Shown here in pieces: positions 35,772-45,564 of a stretch of 64,000 nucleotides of DNA. The position numbers and the translations under genes were made by a program. The notes under the pieces were generated by a model. The model was given only the letters and a program-made list of their open reading frames with translations, had not been told where the DNA came from and made no database searches. The DNA is from Desulfoscipio geothermicus. GTDB lineage: Bacteria; Bacillota; Desulfotomaculia; Desulfotomaculales; Desulfallaceae. The stretch spans positions 16,128 to 80,127 of the forward strand of contig JAENZP010000015.1 in assembly GCA_016841205.1 (NCBI GenBank), written 5' to 3'. Each line of letters opens with the position of its first letter. The first letter of the stretch is position 1.

Positions 35772-36605
35772 ATGTCCAGAATACGCATTGGGCAGGTTGA
35801 ACATATTAGCTGCATACCGGTTTACCATGCCCTGGAAGAGGGCCTTCTGGTAAGCGATATAGAATTGGTCAAAGGTCAGCCCAGTCAGTTAAATAATATG
35901 TTTTTCAACGGCGAACTGGATATAACACCCCTATCTTCCATTGAATATGCAAGGCATACCAATGAATGCATTATATTACCTAACCTGTCCATCAGCACCG
36001 ATGGCCGGTCAGAAAACATCCTTTTTTTCAGTCAGCTGCCGCCCACTGAACTGGAGAGCAAAACCATTGCCGTAACTACGTCTTCCGCCACCTCGGTGGT
36101 GCTGCTGCGCATACTGTTCGAGCACTTTTACCATGTGGATGTGAAGATGGTCAGTGCCGCCCCTGAACTGAACGCCATGCTGGGTGCAACGGACGGGGCA
36201 TTGCTCATCGGGGATAATGCCATGCGTGCCCACCAGCAAGTGATAAATGCTCACCGGGATCTTATTGTCACTGACCTGGGCGAGGCATGGAAAGAGTTTA
36301 CCAGGCAAAAAATGGTTTACGCCGTGTGGGTAGCCAATGCCGCCCTTGCCCAAACAGCTCCGTACATCATCGAAAAAATTGCCAACCTGCTTTATGAATC
36401 TAATCTAACCGGGTGGACCCAAAGGGAAGCACTCCTCGATAAGGCCCAGCGGCGTTCCGGGTTGCCATTTGAAGTGGTGGATCATTACCTGGATATCCTT
36501 AACCAGGAACTAGGAGAAGACGAACAAAAAGCTCTGCTCACCTATTTCGACTTTGCTTATAAAAGCGGTATTATAGACGAGCGGGTAAAGCTAAACATTT
36601 TTTGA
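35772..36605 (+). CDS. mqnA: Chorismate dehydratase (futalosine pathway of menaquinone)
   Basis: 277 residues from ATG 35772, which follows ATGGAGGAGGG; the longer frame to 35724 lacks a site. The N-terminus RIGQVEHISCIPVYHALEEG and the motifs ITPLSSIEYARH, VTTSSATSVVLLRILFEH and GATDGALLIGDNAM are those of the MqnA/MqnD periplasmic-binding-protein-like fold, with MqnA specificity by overall pattern. It dehydrates chorismate to 3-enolpyruvylbenzoate, the first step of the alternative menaquinone route. It pairs with the prenyl synthase-like gene 80 nt upstream. Confidence 0.88.
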   Translation: MSRIRIGQVEHISCIPVYHALEEGLLVSDIELVKGQPSQLNNMFFNGELDITPLSSIEYARHTNECIILPNLSISTDGRSENILFFSQLPPTELESKTIAVTTSSATSVVLLRILFEHFYHVDVKMVSAAPELNAMLGATDGALLIGDNAMRAHQQVINAHRDLIVTDLGEAWKEFTRQKMVYAVWVANAALAQTAPYIIEKIANLLYESNLTGWTQREALLDKAQRRSGLPFEVVDHYLDILNQELGEDEQKALLTYFDFAYKSGIIDERVKLNIF

Positions 36606-36634
36606 ACCCTTTACACTCCAAAAATATTGTCAGA

Positions 36635-36665
36635 CCTTGCACCGGCTAACGGCAGCAGGGTTTTT
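36635..36665 (+). terminator. Weak terminator after mqnA
   Basis: Stem CCTTGC / GCAGGG (one G-T pair) with an inner CCG/CGG, followed by TTTTT. Confidence 0.5.
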
Positions 36666-36856
36666 ATCATGAAAGCACTAATTTTTCTCCCAAACTCATT
36701 GTTAAGGCCTTTATCTTTTGGTATTCTATAATTCAAACAGTGACGAATATTTTTAATTATTGCTGTTAAACAAGCCACCAAAAGCCAATAATATGGTTAC
36801 GCAGTACTATTAACTTCCTGCCATACCAATATTAACAAGCAAAACCAGAGGTAATA

Positions 36857-38173
36857 ATGCCAAGAAGAAAACTAAAACTAGGACAACCGCTGCTCATAAG
36901 CTACGCACTGGTCGACCTGGTTGGTACACTACTTCTTTTGCTACCCATAGCATCCACCCAACCGGGATCAACTAATCTGATTGAAGCCTGGTTTACCGCC
37001 ACCTCCGCGCTTACGGTAAGCGGGCTCACAGTGGTATCCACAGCAGGCCACTGGACCACGTTCGGGCATCTAGTGATCTTAGTGTTAATGCAAACCGGCG
37101 GACTGGGGATCGCGGCCCTGGTTACCATCACAATGACCATGTTAGGTCTGCGTATCCATTTGGGCCAGCGCATGCTAATTACCCAGGATCGCAATTATTA
37201 TAACATGTCCGGGGTAATACGCCTGGTGCGCAACATTCTATTTCTAACTCTACTGCTAGAGACCATAGGTGCAGTTTTATTAAGCTTTCTTTTTCCCAAC
37301 GTATGGGATAACGGTATAATTAAGGGGCTACTATTCATCGCCTTTCATGCGGTTAGCGCATTTAACGGCGCAGGCTTTGACTTGACAGGGCAGAGCATGG
37401 AACCATTCACCCATTACATTGGTATCAACATAGTGATGATGACCCTGATAATACTGGGCAGCTTGGGCTTCGTTGTTTTACAAGAACTTTTTTTGGTACG
37501 GAACTGGCACAGGCTCAGCCTGCACAGCCGCATGGTTTTACTGGTTACGGGTGCCATTATACTGGTAGGTAGTATTTTTTTCTTAGCCAGTGAATATAAT
37601 CACAATCTAGCGGGCGCACCTCTTGAGGATAAAATTGTGATCAGCCTGTTTCAAGCTGTCACCCGTACCGCCGGTTTTACCACAGTACCGGTAACGGTTT
37701 GGAACGAACCATTTATTTTCCTAATGATTGTTATGATGTTTATCGGGGCCAGTCCGGGTTCCGTCGGTGGGGGAATCAAGACAACCTCTTTCGGCACGGT
37801 TGTTTTAGCAATTTGGTCCATTGTCCGCGGTAAAAAAGCAGTGGTGCTTTTTGAAAGGGAAATCACCCCGCAAACCGTAACCAAAGCTTTTACCGTGGTG
37901 GTTATGTCCAATATGCTGGTTATAGTAAGTACTTTTCTGCTGATGACGGTAGAAGGCCTGCCGCTGGTGCCGGTACTTTTTGAAGTTGTTTCGGCACTAG
38001 CTACGGTAGGCCTATCTATGGGTATAACATCGCAATTATCCCCCTTTGGACAGGTGCTGATCGGGCTTTTGATGTTCGTGGGCCGCATCGGTGTTTTAAC
38101 GGTGGTAATGATACTGGCCGGTAGAGAAAAACGACATTACCATTACTTGAAGGAGGATATCCTTATCGGTTGA
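36857..38173 (+). CDS. ktrB: Potassium uptake transporter, TrkH/KtrB family
   Basis: 438 residues, the KtrB length. Four M1-P-M2 repeats can be followed through their pore glycines: ATSALTVSGLTV, FHAVSAFNGAGFDL, QAVTRTAGFTTVP and VSALATVGLSMG. Basic and short cytoplasmic N-terminus (PRRKLKLGQ). It forms the membrane dimer that imports K+ with Na+ under control of the KtrA ring. The KtrA gene begins 42 nt downstream, so the two are one operon. ATG with AGAGGTAAT upstream. Confidence 0.95.
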   Translation: MPRRKLKLGQPLLISYALVDLVGTLLLLLPIASTQPGSTNLIEAWFTATSALTVSGLTVVSTAGHWTTFGHLVILVLMQTGGLGIAALVTITMTMLGLRIHLGQRMLITQDRNYYNMSGVIRLVRNILFLTLLLETIGAVLLSFLFPNVWDNGIIKGLLFIAFHAVSAFNGAGFDLTGQSMEPFTHYIGINIVMMTLIILGSLGFVVLQELFLVRNWHRLSLHSRMVLLVTGAIILVGSIFFLASEYNHNLAGAPLEDKIVISLFQAVTRTAGFTTVPVTVWNEPFIFLMIVMMFIGASPGSVGGGIKTTSFGTVVLAIWSIVRGKKAVVLFEREITPQTVTKAFTVVVMSNMLVIVSTFLLMTVEGLPLVPVLFEVVSALATVGLSMGITSQLSPFGQVLIGLLMFVGRIGVLTVVMILAGREKRHYHYLKEDILIG

Positions 38174-38215
38174 ACCATCCAAATACATGCATGATAGGAA
38201 GGTGCGTTAAATACT

Positions 38216-38899
38216 GTGAAAAAATCCGTGCTGGTTATCGGTGCAGGCCGTTTCGGCCGGGGCGTGATCGAAGGACTATACGATAGAGGGCATGATATTT
38301 TCGCCATTGACCAGGATGAAGAAAAACTTGATAATATACGGGATATGATTGTATCAGGTGCCGTGCTTGATGTGGGAGATAATGACGATGAATTAGTTAA
38401 AATTGTCGGCGAAAAGAATTTTGATGAGGCCGTGGTGGCTATGACTTCAGATTTTGAAGGTGCCTTAATTGCCACCAGCATATTAAAGGATGCCGGTGTA
38501 ACGGTATCTGCAAAGGCGCAAAATCTAAGGAGAGGCAATGTATTACAGAAGATGGGCGCCGACCGGATTGTTTTCCCGGAGCGAGATATGGGTCTGCGGC
38601 TGGCCCACGTTATCTCCACCGAGGCGGAAATTGATACTCTGGAACTGCCTCAAGGCTTTGTAGTAGAACAACTGGAAGTAGGTCCGGGCTTTGCGAATAA
38701 AACTTTGGAAAAGCTTAACACCTTTCACCGGTTTGGCATCTGGGTTTTGCTGGTATATCAAGGTTACGAACCAGTTCAACCTGCAGCCCACACCCTCCTA
38801 AAACAAGGTGATATCATCGTTGTCTTTGGCAGGAATACAAGGCTGTCTAAATTTGAAGAAGCCAATATGGGAAAAAGGAAAAAGACGTCAGGCAAATAG
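38216..38899 (+). CDS. ktrA: Potassium uptake regulatory subunit, TrkA/KtrA (RCK) family
   Basis: 227 residues. RCK-N Rossmann domain with VIGAGRFGRGVIEGLYDRG and the ribose-binding FAIDQDEEKLD; RCK-C domain in the last ~80 residues with GPGFANKTLEKLN and LKQGDIIVVFGRN. KtrA octamers bind ATP/ADP and c-di-AMP and gate KtrB. GTG start after AGGAAGGTGCG. The C-terminal tail GKRKKTSGK is basic. Closed by a terminator. Confidence 0.95.
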   Translation: MKKSVLVIGAGRFGRGVIEGLYDRGHDIFAIDQDEEKLDNIRDMIVSGAVLDVGDNDDELVKIVGEKNFDEAVVAMTSDFEGALIATSILKDAGVTVSAKAQNLRRGNVLQKMGADRIVFPERDMGLRLAHVISTEAEIDTLELPQGFVVEQLEVGPGFANKTLEKLNTFHRFGIWVLLVYQGYEPVQPAAHTLLKQGDIIVVFGRNTRLSKFEEANMGKRKKTSGK

Positions 38900-38987
38900 C
38901 TACCCCTGGTACCGGCTACCTAATACCAGTCTGAAATGCTACAAGTTTTATCAATAGGAGTATGTGCTGTATATAAATATATTAATG

Positions 38988-39026
38988 TGAGGTGCCTGGT
39001 GAAAGCGACCCGGCACCTCATTCTTA
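38988..39026 (+). terminator. Intrinsic terminator after ktrBA
   Basis: Stem TGAGGTGCC / GGCACCTCA, 15-nt loop, then TTCTTAT. The remaining ~200 nt up to 39231 hold no frame or site I can support. Confidence 0.7.
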
Positions 39027-39231
39027 TACCTTAATTATGTACTATACTGTTTTGGCTATACTTTTTGCATTTACTTGCTGCGGCAGTACCTGCATTTATT
39101 TTAGCAAACTGCAGAACAATATTATTAGAGGATTTACCTAAATAATCTTGAAATGTAAGGATAATTAACCGTGTCAGTATGGTAATGTGCTGCCAGCCTG
39201 TTATAAATACCGTTTAAAGGAGAGCGCCCTA

Positions 39232-40557
39232 TTGTCCAGCATATTAATAAATAACGCACTTATCGTTACTATGAACTCAGACCGCCAGGTGCTGCAGGGC
39301 AACCTGCTGGTAGAAGACGACCGTATCACCGCCATCGGCAGCATTAACCAAACTGCCAACCGGGTTATTGATGCCCGTGGGCAAGTGTTAATTCCCGGGT
39401 TGATTCAGACCCACGTGCACCTCTGCCAAACACTTTTCAGAGGCCAAGCTGACGATATGCCATTAATGGACTGGCTGCAAACTCGCATCTGGCCCCTGGA
39501 AGGGGCCCATGACCCAGAAACCGTCTATTACTCGGCCCTTTTGGGTATCGGCGAATTATTTCGGGGCGGCACCACCGCCATCATTGATATGGAGACAGTG
39601 CATCACACCGAGTACGCCTTCCAGGCTATCGTTGACGCAGGCATTCGGGCCATCAGCGGCAAATGTATGATGGACTGTGGGCCTGAAGGTGTCGGTAACC
39701 TGCTGGAGGATACCGACACCTCCTTGCAGCAAAGCGTCGACCTGCTGGAAAAATGGCATGGTGCGGCCGAAGGTCGCCTGCTTTACGCCTTTACCCCCCG
39801 TTTTGCCGTTTCTTGCAGCGAGGAGCTGCTGGTGCAGGTGCGCGATTTAGCTCGCCAATACAACGTCGCAGTGCATACTCACGCTTCGGAGAATCAGGAC
39901 GAAATTGCTATTGTGCAAACCGGACGAGGTATGCGCAATATCGTTTATTTAGATCACCTGGGACTGACCGGCACCAACTTAATACTGGCACACTGCATAT
40001 GGGTGGATAGCCAGGAAATAGAGATATTGCGCAGCAGTGGCACTAGAGTGGTACATTGCCCTTCCTCCAATCTCAAACTTGGCTCGGGCATAGCCCCCAT
40101 ACCCCAAATGTTGAAACAAGGTGTCCATGTATCCATCGGAGCCGACGGTGCCCCTTGTAATAATAACCTGGACCAGTTTATGGAAATGCGCATTGCGGCC
40201 TTAATCCAAAAACCACTGTACGGGCCCACAGCCATGCCGGCCTGGCAAACCTTTGAGTTGGCTACACGGGGTGGAGCTGCAGCAATGGGTTTAGGGCAAC
40301 ACATTGGTACCCTGGAAGTAGGCAAAAAAGCTGATTTGGCTTTAGTTAATATAAACAATCTGCATTGTGCGCCAGGGGATGACACCAATATATATAGCCA
40401 ACTAGTCTACCAGGCCAGGAGCAGCGATGTCACACTGACTATGGTGGACGGGCAAATAGTTTATGAAAATGGCTGGTTGACCACTATTGACGAGCCAGAC
40501 GTGCTGATGCAATCCAATGATGCGATTAAGCGGGTGCGTAGGCGGGCCGGGCTTTGA
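39232..40557 (+). CDS. Amidohydrolase, MtaD-like (methylthioadenosine/S-adenosylhomocysteine deaminase)
   Basis: 441 residues from TTG 39232, 7-8 nt after AAAGGAGAG. Metal and active-site motifs of the cytosine-deaminase-like branch are complete: QTHVHLCQTLFRG (HxH), HTHASENQDE, LAHCIW, and GADGAPCNNNLDQF with the catalytic Asp. Best fit is deamination of SAH, MTA or adenosine to the inosyl forms, the route used by organisms without SAH hydrolase or MTA phosphorylase. Guanine or N-ethylammeline-type substrates cannot be excluded. speD, another MTA/SAM-cycle gene, is 4.5 kb upstream. Confidence 0.85.
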   Translation: MSSILINNALIVTMNSDRQVLQGNLLVEDDRITAIGSINQTANRVIDARGQVLIPGLIQTHVHLCQTLFRGQADDMPLMDWLQTRIWPLEGAHDPETVYYSALLGIGELFRGGTTAIIDMETVHHTEYAFQAIVDAGIRAISGKCMMDCGPEGVGNLLEDTDTSLQQSVDLLEKWHGAAEGRLLYAFTPRFAVSCSEELLVQVRDLARQYNVAVHTHASENQDEIAIVQTGRGMRNIVYLDHLGLTGTNLILAHCIWVDSQEIEILRSSGTRVVHCPSSNLKLGSGIAPIPQMLKQGVHVSIGADGAPCNNNLDQFMEMRIAALIQKPLYGPTAMPAWQTFELATRGGAAAMGLGQHIGTLEVGKKADLALVNINNLHCAPGDDTNIYSQLVYQARSSDVTLTMVDGQIVYENGWLTTIDEPDVLMQSNDAIKRVRRRAGL

Positions 40558-40625
40558 AAGTGCTTCGGAACTCCACTTGCGCCGCAGTCGCCACTGCCAT
40601 ATAATGTGATAGCAGGAGGATCTTT

Positions 40626-42065
40626 ATGTATGATAATAAACCTAACAGCTTGTTAAGGCACATACCACCAGTGGATGAGGTGCTCAAAAACCCCGTAATA
40701 GCGTCCTTGGCCAAGTCTGCGCCACGGCCTTTAATGCTGCAGGCAATCAGGGATACCATTACCCAATTAAGAGAGGAACTAACGGCTGGTCGGCTGCTGG
40801 TACAACCCGAACTGCAGCCCAGGGATTTTTTTATGTCTTTAATTGTTCAAAGGGCATTAGACCATGCCCGCTCCCAAAACCGACCCAACTTGCGCCAGGT
40901 GATCAATGCCACCGGTGTCGTGCTGCATACCAACCTGGGACGGGCAGTGCTGGGGGAAAGCGCCCGGCAGGCGATAAATAACGCCACCTCAGGTTATACC
41001 AACCTGGAAATGGACCTGGCCACCGGCAAGCGAGGATCTCGCTACGCCCCGGTGGAACAATTACTTGCCCAATTGACCGGAGCCGAAGCGGCACTGGTGG
41101 TAAATAACAACGCTGCCGCTGTTTTGCTGACTTTAAGCACCTTGGCCCGTGGCCGTGAAGTAATTGTATCCCGAGGGCAGTTGGTGGAGATCGGAGGTTC
41201 TTTTCGCATACCGGAAGTGATGGCCCAGAGTGGTTCCCGCTTGGTAGAAGTGGGTACCACTAACAAAACCTATCCCACCGACTACCAAAGAGCAATCACA
41301 CCTGAAACAGCCTTATTGCTGCATGTACATACCAGCAACTACCGCATTGTGGGCTTTACCAGGGAAACATCCATCGCCGAGTTGGTTGAACTGGGCCAAG
41401 CAAACAAACTACCGGTGATATCCGATTTGGGCAGTGGCTCACTGATTGACTTAAGCGTTTGCGGGCTGCCATCAGAGCCAACTGTACAGCAGGTAGTCAA
41501 AGAAGGTGCCGATGTAGTCACTTTTTCCGGGGACAAGCTGTTGGGCGGCCCTCAGGCAGGTATCATTGTGGGACAAAAGGTTTACATAGAACGCATGAAA
41601 AAGAACCCGCTCACCAGGGCGGTTCGTATCGATAAATTTACAGTAGCCGCTCTGGAAGCCACCCTGCGGGAATACATTGACCCCCAAACAGTCTGGCAGC
41701 ACATCCCTACTTTGGATATGCTTGCTGCCGACATCAACATTTTAAAGCAAAGAGCGGAATCCTTAGCCGAAAAGCTGACCGCTTCAGTAGGGGGTCGGGC
41801 CTTATGCACTCCGGTGCAAACGTCTTCTGCCGTGGGGGGGGGAGCAGTGCCAACCACCGGTTTACCTTCCTGGGGAGTAGAAGTGGCCCCCCGTGACATA
41901 ACTGTTTTCGAACTGGCAGGTAAGCTACGGGAGGAAGAACCAGCGGTGATCGGCCGACTACAGGATGATAAATTACTAATGGACGTGCGCACAATTTTAC
42001 CAGGCCAGGAAAGCGCCCTAGTGAAAGTGCTGGGCGGAGTGCTCAAGGGAGGTGCCTCATCATAA
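40626..42065 (+). CDS. selA: L-seryl-tRNA(Sec) selenium transferase
   Basis: 479 residues, the standard SelA length. It converts Ser-tRNA(Sec) to Sec-tRNA(Sec) with selenophosphate. Motifs: N-terminal RHIPPVDEVLKNPVI, NATGVVLHTNLGRAVL, the long VNNNAAAVLLTLSTLARG, DLGSGSLIDL, and the PLP lysine in FSGDKLLGGPQAG (about residue 303). ATG with AGGAGGATC upstream. The stop codon overlaps the proposed first codon of selB. Its known client in this window is fdhA. Confidence 0.97.
   Translation: MYDNKPNSLLRHIPPVDEVLKNPVIASLAKSAPRPLMLQAIRDTITQLREELTAGRLLVQPELQPRDFFMSLIVQRALDHARSQNRPNLRQVINATGVVLHTNLGRAVLGESARQAINNATSGYTNLEMDLATGKRGSRYAPVEQLLAQLTGAEAALVVNNNAAAVLLTLSTLARGREVIVSRGQLVEIGGSFRIPEVMAQSGSRLVEVGTTNKTYPTDYQRAITPETALLLHVHTSNYRIVGFTRETSIAELVELGQANKLPVISDLGSGSLIDLSVCGLPSEPTVQQVVKEGADVVTFSGDKLLGGPQAGIIVGQKVYIERMKKNPLTRAVRIDKFTVAALEATLREYIDPQTVWQHIPTLDMLAADINILKQRAESLAEKLTASVGGRALCTPVQTSSAVGGGAVPTTGLPSWGVEVAPRDITVFELAGKLREEEPAVIGRLQDDKLLMDVRTILPGQESALVKVLGGVLKGGASS
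42047..42064 (+). promoter_or_regulatory. Ribosome binding site and proposed AUA initiator of selB
   Basis: GGGAGGTG at 42047-42054, 7 nt, then ATA at 42062-42064 overlapping the selA stop TAA (42063-42065). The spacing is ideal for ATA and for no ATG, GTG or TTG in the selB frame. The upstream in-frame stop is TAA 41969. Confidence 0.6.
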
Positions 42066-44002
42066 AACATATCATTATCGGCACGGCAGGCCACGTAGAT
42101 CATGGCAAAACGGTGCTTATCAAGGCGCTGACCGGCGTGGACACAGACCGACTCAAAGAAGAGAAAGAGCGGGGCATATCCATTGAATTGGGTTTCGCCT
42201 ACCTTAAGCTGGCCAACGGACAAACCGCAGGCATCATTGACGTGCCCGGCCACGAAAGGTTTATTAAAAACATGCTGGCCGGGGTGGGTGGCATAGATAT
42301 TGTTTTACTCGTCATCGCAGCAGATGAGGGGGTTATGCCCCAAACCAGGGAACATCTGGATATCATCCAACTGCTCAATGTTAACAGGGGCGTAGTAGTG
42401 ATTACTAAAAAAGATCTGGTGGATGAAGAATGGCTTGAGATGGTTACCGAAGATATCCGCGATTTTATAAAAGGTACCGTACTGGAGAATGTACCGCTGA
42501 TTAGCGTTTCCGCCGTCAAAGGTGATGGTATGGACGAACTGCTACTGGTGATCAATCAATTGGCCGCCGAAGCCGAGATACAGGGAAGAAAATATACAGG
42601 GCCGCCTCGCCTACCTGTTGACCGTGTATTCACCATCACCGGTTTTGGTACTGTGGCTACGGGCACGCTGCTTTCGGGGCAAATAAACACCGGCGACAGC
42701 CTGCAGATTTACCCGGACGGTAGAGTATACCGGGTGCGCAATATCCAGGTGCATGGGCACAAGGTTACAACTGCCGAAGCAGGCCAACGAGTGGCCATTA
42801 ACTTATCCGGATTGGAAATCGGAGAACTGGACCGCGGCCAGGTACTGGCTGCTCAGGGCAGCCTGCAGCCCACCCACCGGCTGGATGTTAAATTACAGTT
42901 TTTACACAGCGCACCCAAGCCATTAAAACACCGAGCCAGGGTGCGGGTTTATTTGGGCACGGCAGAAATATTGGGCCGTGTAATCCTGCTGGACCGCGAG
43001 GAACTGGAACCGGGCGATGAGGCCTATATTCAGCTACAAATGGAAGAACATGTTGCAGCAGCTAGGGGTGACCACCTGGTGATACGCTCTTATTCGCCTA
43101 TGCGCACTATCGGGGGAGGTGTGGTTGTCGACCCAACTGCGATCAAGCATAAACGCTACCGGGAAGAGCTCATCAAAGCGCTGAACACTGCGGAAAAGGG
43201 TACCCCCGCCGAACTGCTGGAACAATACCTGGCAGCCAACGCACGCCTGTACACCCCAGCCGATCTAACCGCAGGAACAGGTTTGACGGCAGAAACGGTG
43301 GCGGGCGCATTGCGGGAACTGCTTGACCAGGGACATGCCGTGAAGTTGGTTTATGAAGGAGAAAAGACCTACCTGTCAGTCCAGGTAATGGACAGTTGGG
43401 AGGATAAAATCAAACAGGCTCTGACGGAATACCACCAAAAATACCCCTTGCGGGAGGGATATCCTAAGGAAGAGTTGCGCTCCAGACTATTTCCCGCCCT
43501 GAGCAACAAACATTTTCAGATGCTGCTGCTGGGATTAGAGCAGACCGGCAGACTTGACTTAAGGGCCAACAGCGTGGCCATTAGTGGCTTTTTGCCCCAG
43601 CCCGGTTCCGCCCAAAGCACCGCTATTAAACAGCTGGAGAAAATTTACTTGGCCAACCCCTACCAACCCCCGGGCTGGAGTGATGCAACCCAGGAAGCGG
43701 GTATAAACAAAGACGATCAGGAGATACTGAACTATTTATTAAACCGGGGCACCCTAGTGAAAATAGCTGATGGTATGTTTTTCCACCACCGGGCACTGGC
43801 GGAAATAATGGCCCTAGTAAAAAACCATCTGCTCGAAAAGGGAGAATTATTGCTGGGTGAATTAAGGGACTTACTGCAAACCTCTCGCAAATACGCGTTG
43901 CCGCTGTTGGAGTACATGGACCGGGAAAAATTTACCCGTCGAGTGGGTGATAAGCGCGTGGCGGGCAGGGCGTTGTCTACGGTAAGGAAAACAGATAATT
44001 AG
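42062..44002 (+). CDS. selB: Selenocysteine-specific elongation factor; apparent AUA start
   Basis: The frame reads [16 protein letters not shown] from codon 2, so the true start must lie at or before 42062. The G1 P-loop is GHVDHGKT, G3 is DVPGHERF, G4 is TKKDL, then EF-Tu-like domains 2 and 3, and ~250 C-terminal residues of winged-helix domains that bind the SECIS loop. 646 residues, normal. The first conventional start (GTG 42113) would delete the P-loop. The only sensible initiator is ATA 42062, with GGGAGGTG 7 nt upstream. It delivers Sec-tRNA to UGA codons such as that of fdhA. Translationally coupled to selA. Confidence 0.93.
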   Translation: MKHIIIGTAGHVDHGKTVLIKALTGVDTDRLKEEKERGISIELGFAYLKLANGQTAGIIDVPGHERFIKNMLAGVGGIDIVLLVIAADEGVMPQTREHLDIIQLLNVNRGVVVITKKDLVDEEWLEMVTEDIRDFIKGTVLENVPLISVSAVKGDGMDELLLVINQLAAEAEIQGRKYTGPPRLPVDRVFTITGFGTVATGTLLSGQINTGDSLQIYPDGRVYRVRNIQVHGHKVTTAEAGQRVAINLSGLEIGELDRGQVLAAQGSLQPTHRLDVKLQFLHSAPKPLKHRARVRVYLGTAEILGRVILLDREELEPGDEAYIQLQMEEHVAAARGDHLVIRSYSPMRTIGGGVVVDPTAIKHKRYREELIKALNTAEKGTPAELLEQYLAANARLYTPADLTAGTGLTAETVAGALRELLDQGHAVKLVYEGEKTYLSVQVMDSWEDKIKQALTEYHQKYPLREGYPKEELRSRLFPALSNKHFQMLLLGLEQTGRLDLRANSVAISGFLPQPGSAQSTAIKQLEKIYLANPYQPPGWSDATQEAGINKDDQEILNYLLNRGTLVKIADGMFFHHRALAEIMALVKNHLLEKGELLLGELRDLLQTSRKYALPLLEYMDREKFTRRVGDKRVAGRALSTVRKTDN

Positions 44003-44034
44003 TGGAAGGCAAACCGTACCAAGGAGTGGTTTTA

Positions 44035-45153
44035 TTGCCTGATCTGGCTAAGATTATCCATCAGGAAATAGAGTTACGCGGGCACATAACCTTTGCCCGC
44101 TTCATGGAGCAAGCCCTTTACCATCCCCAACTTGGGTATTATACATCACCGGGTACCAAAATTGGCCGCGCCGGCGATTTTTACACCGCACCCACCGTAA
44201 ACCCACTGTTCGGTGCCATGATGGCTCGTCAGCTTTACCAAATGTGGGTTTGGGCCGGCCGCCCGGCCCAATGGGTGGTGGCCGAATACGGCCCCGGCAC
44301 AGGTATACTGGCCCGGGACATCACCGCCGCCATTAGCCGGGACCACCCTAGTTTATATGCTGCACTGGTCTATTATTTAATCGAAATCAGCGATGAGTTA
44401 AAAAAAATTCAGCAGCAGACACTTGCTACAAGCGAACTGGTTGAAATCCACAAATTCCATTGGGTCGAAAATCTGGCAGGAATAGGCCCTGGATACATAG
44501 AAAATGGTTGTGTTTTAGCCAATGAATTAGTGGACGCCTTTCCGGTGCACCTAGTCAAGCAAAGCGATAGCGGGTTGCAGGAACTGTATGTGAGTCTGAG
44601 CGGCAGCGAAGGTAACAGTGTTTTTACACTGATGGCAGGACCACTGTCCACCCCGGAACTGTCTGAATACTTCAGTATACAAAACGTGCGCTTGGAAAAA
44701 GACCAGCGAGCCGAAGTCAACCTGCAGGCCCGCGAGTGGTTGGCTGAAGTGTCCTCTCACCTGAAGCGGGGCTACTTGATAACTATTGACTACGGTACCA
44801 CTTCAGAAGAACTTTACGCCGCCCACCGCTTTGACGGCACCCTACGCTGTTTTTACAAACACCGGCTAGTGGAGAACCCGTTAATTAACATCGGAGTCCA
44901 GGATATCACAGCCCACGTTAATTTTTCTACGTTAGCCACCTGGGGTCAACAACTAGGACTGCAAAAAAAGGAACTAATTACCCAGCCACAATTTTTATTA
45001 AACCTCGGCATTTTAGATATACTGCAAAAACAACCGGATTACACCCAAAATACGGATTTCGCTAAAATAACATCAGCCATCAAACAACTAGTGCTGCCCG
45101 GCGGTATGGGCGATATTTTCAAGGTACTTGTTCAGGAGAAAGATGTTTCGTAA
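44035..45153 (+). CDS. SAM-dependent methyltransferase, MidA/NDUFAF7 family
   Basis: 372 residues from TTG 44035, 8 nt after AAGGAG; a GTG at 44002 overlapping the selB stop is the alternative. Motifs: ITFARFMEQALYHPQLGYYTS (family N-terminus), GDFYTAPTVNPLFGAMMARQL, the SAM site VAEYGPGTGILARDI, and ELVDAFPVH. In mitochondria the homologue methylates an arginine of a complex I subunit; bacterial targets are unknown. It is the last gene of the selAB unit. Confidence 0.88.
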   Translation: MPDLAKIIHQEIELRGHITFARFMEQALYHPQLGYYTSPGTKIGRAGDFYTAPTVNPLFGAMMARQLYQMWVWAGRPAQWVVAEYGPGTGILARDITAAISRDHPSLYAALVYYLIEISDELKKIQQQTLATSELVEIHKFHWVENLAGIGPGYIENGCVLANELVDAFPVHLVKQSDSGLQELYVSLSGSEGNSVFTLMAGPLSTPELSEYFSIQNVRLEKDQRAEVNLQAREWLAEVSSHLKRGYLITIDYGTTSEELYAAHRFDGTLRCFYKHRLVENPLINIGVQDITAHVNFSTLATWGQQLGLQKKELITQPQFLLNLGILDILQKQPDYTQNTDFAKITSAIKQLVLPGGMGDIFKVLVQEKDVS

Positions 45154-45215
45154 GGTAATAATATGTATTTAACCGGACTTGACCGGGTACAATAAAGGCA
45201 GGAGGTGATGTACTC

Positions 45216-45404
45216 TTGTCTATTATAAGTAGCTCATCCAGTTCAAACTCAAACTCTAGCTCCAGCTCAAATGATTGGAGCGAAATTCAAACTGCCAAGC
45301 CAAATGAAGCAAAGGAATCGGTAGAATCAGAATCTTCATTGGAAGAATCAGAAGAATCAATGGAAAGCCTGGAGTCGGAGGCAAATTGTCCGGAAGACTT
45401 ATAA
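45216..45404 (+). CDS. Ser/Asn- and Glu-rich low-complexity small protein (62 aa)
   Basis: TTG start with a very strong GGAGGTGATG. Residues 4-18 are almost all Ser and Asn (SSSSSSNSNSSSSS), and residues 28-60 are Glu/Ser repeats (ESVESESSLEESEESMES). A lone Cys lies near the end. No family recognised. Its own terminator and excellent ribosome site argue for a real, strongly expressed gene. The composition is that of an intrinsically disordered, acidic protein; a spore or envelope component is possible but not shown. Confidence 0.65.
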   Translation: MSIISSSSSSNSNSSSSSNDWSEIQTAKPNEAKESVESESSLEESEESMESLESEANCPEDL

Positions 45405-45438
45405 AATTTTAGGCAGAACAAATGAATTTAAAACGTTT

Positions 45439-45463
45439 AACGGGGCCGATGGCCCCGTTTTTC
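45439..45463 (+). terminator. Intrinsic terminator
   Basis: Stem AACGGGGCC / GGCCCCGTT with a GAT loop, then TTTT-CC. Confidence 0.88.
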
Positions 45464-45564
45464 CGTATATGGATAATATACCAGAATATAGACGTCATTT
45501 CTTTAGTAATATAAAATAAATAAGGTTAAACCTTTACTTAAAATTTTTTTTCGGAGGTGAAAGT

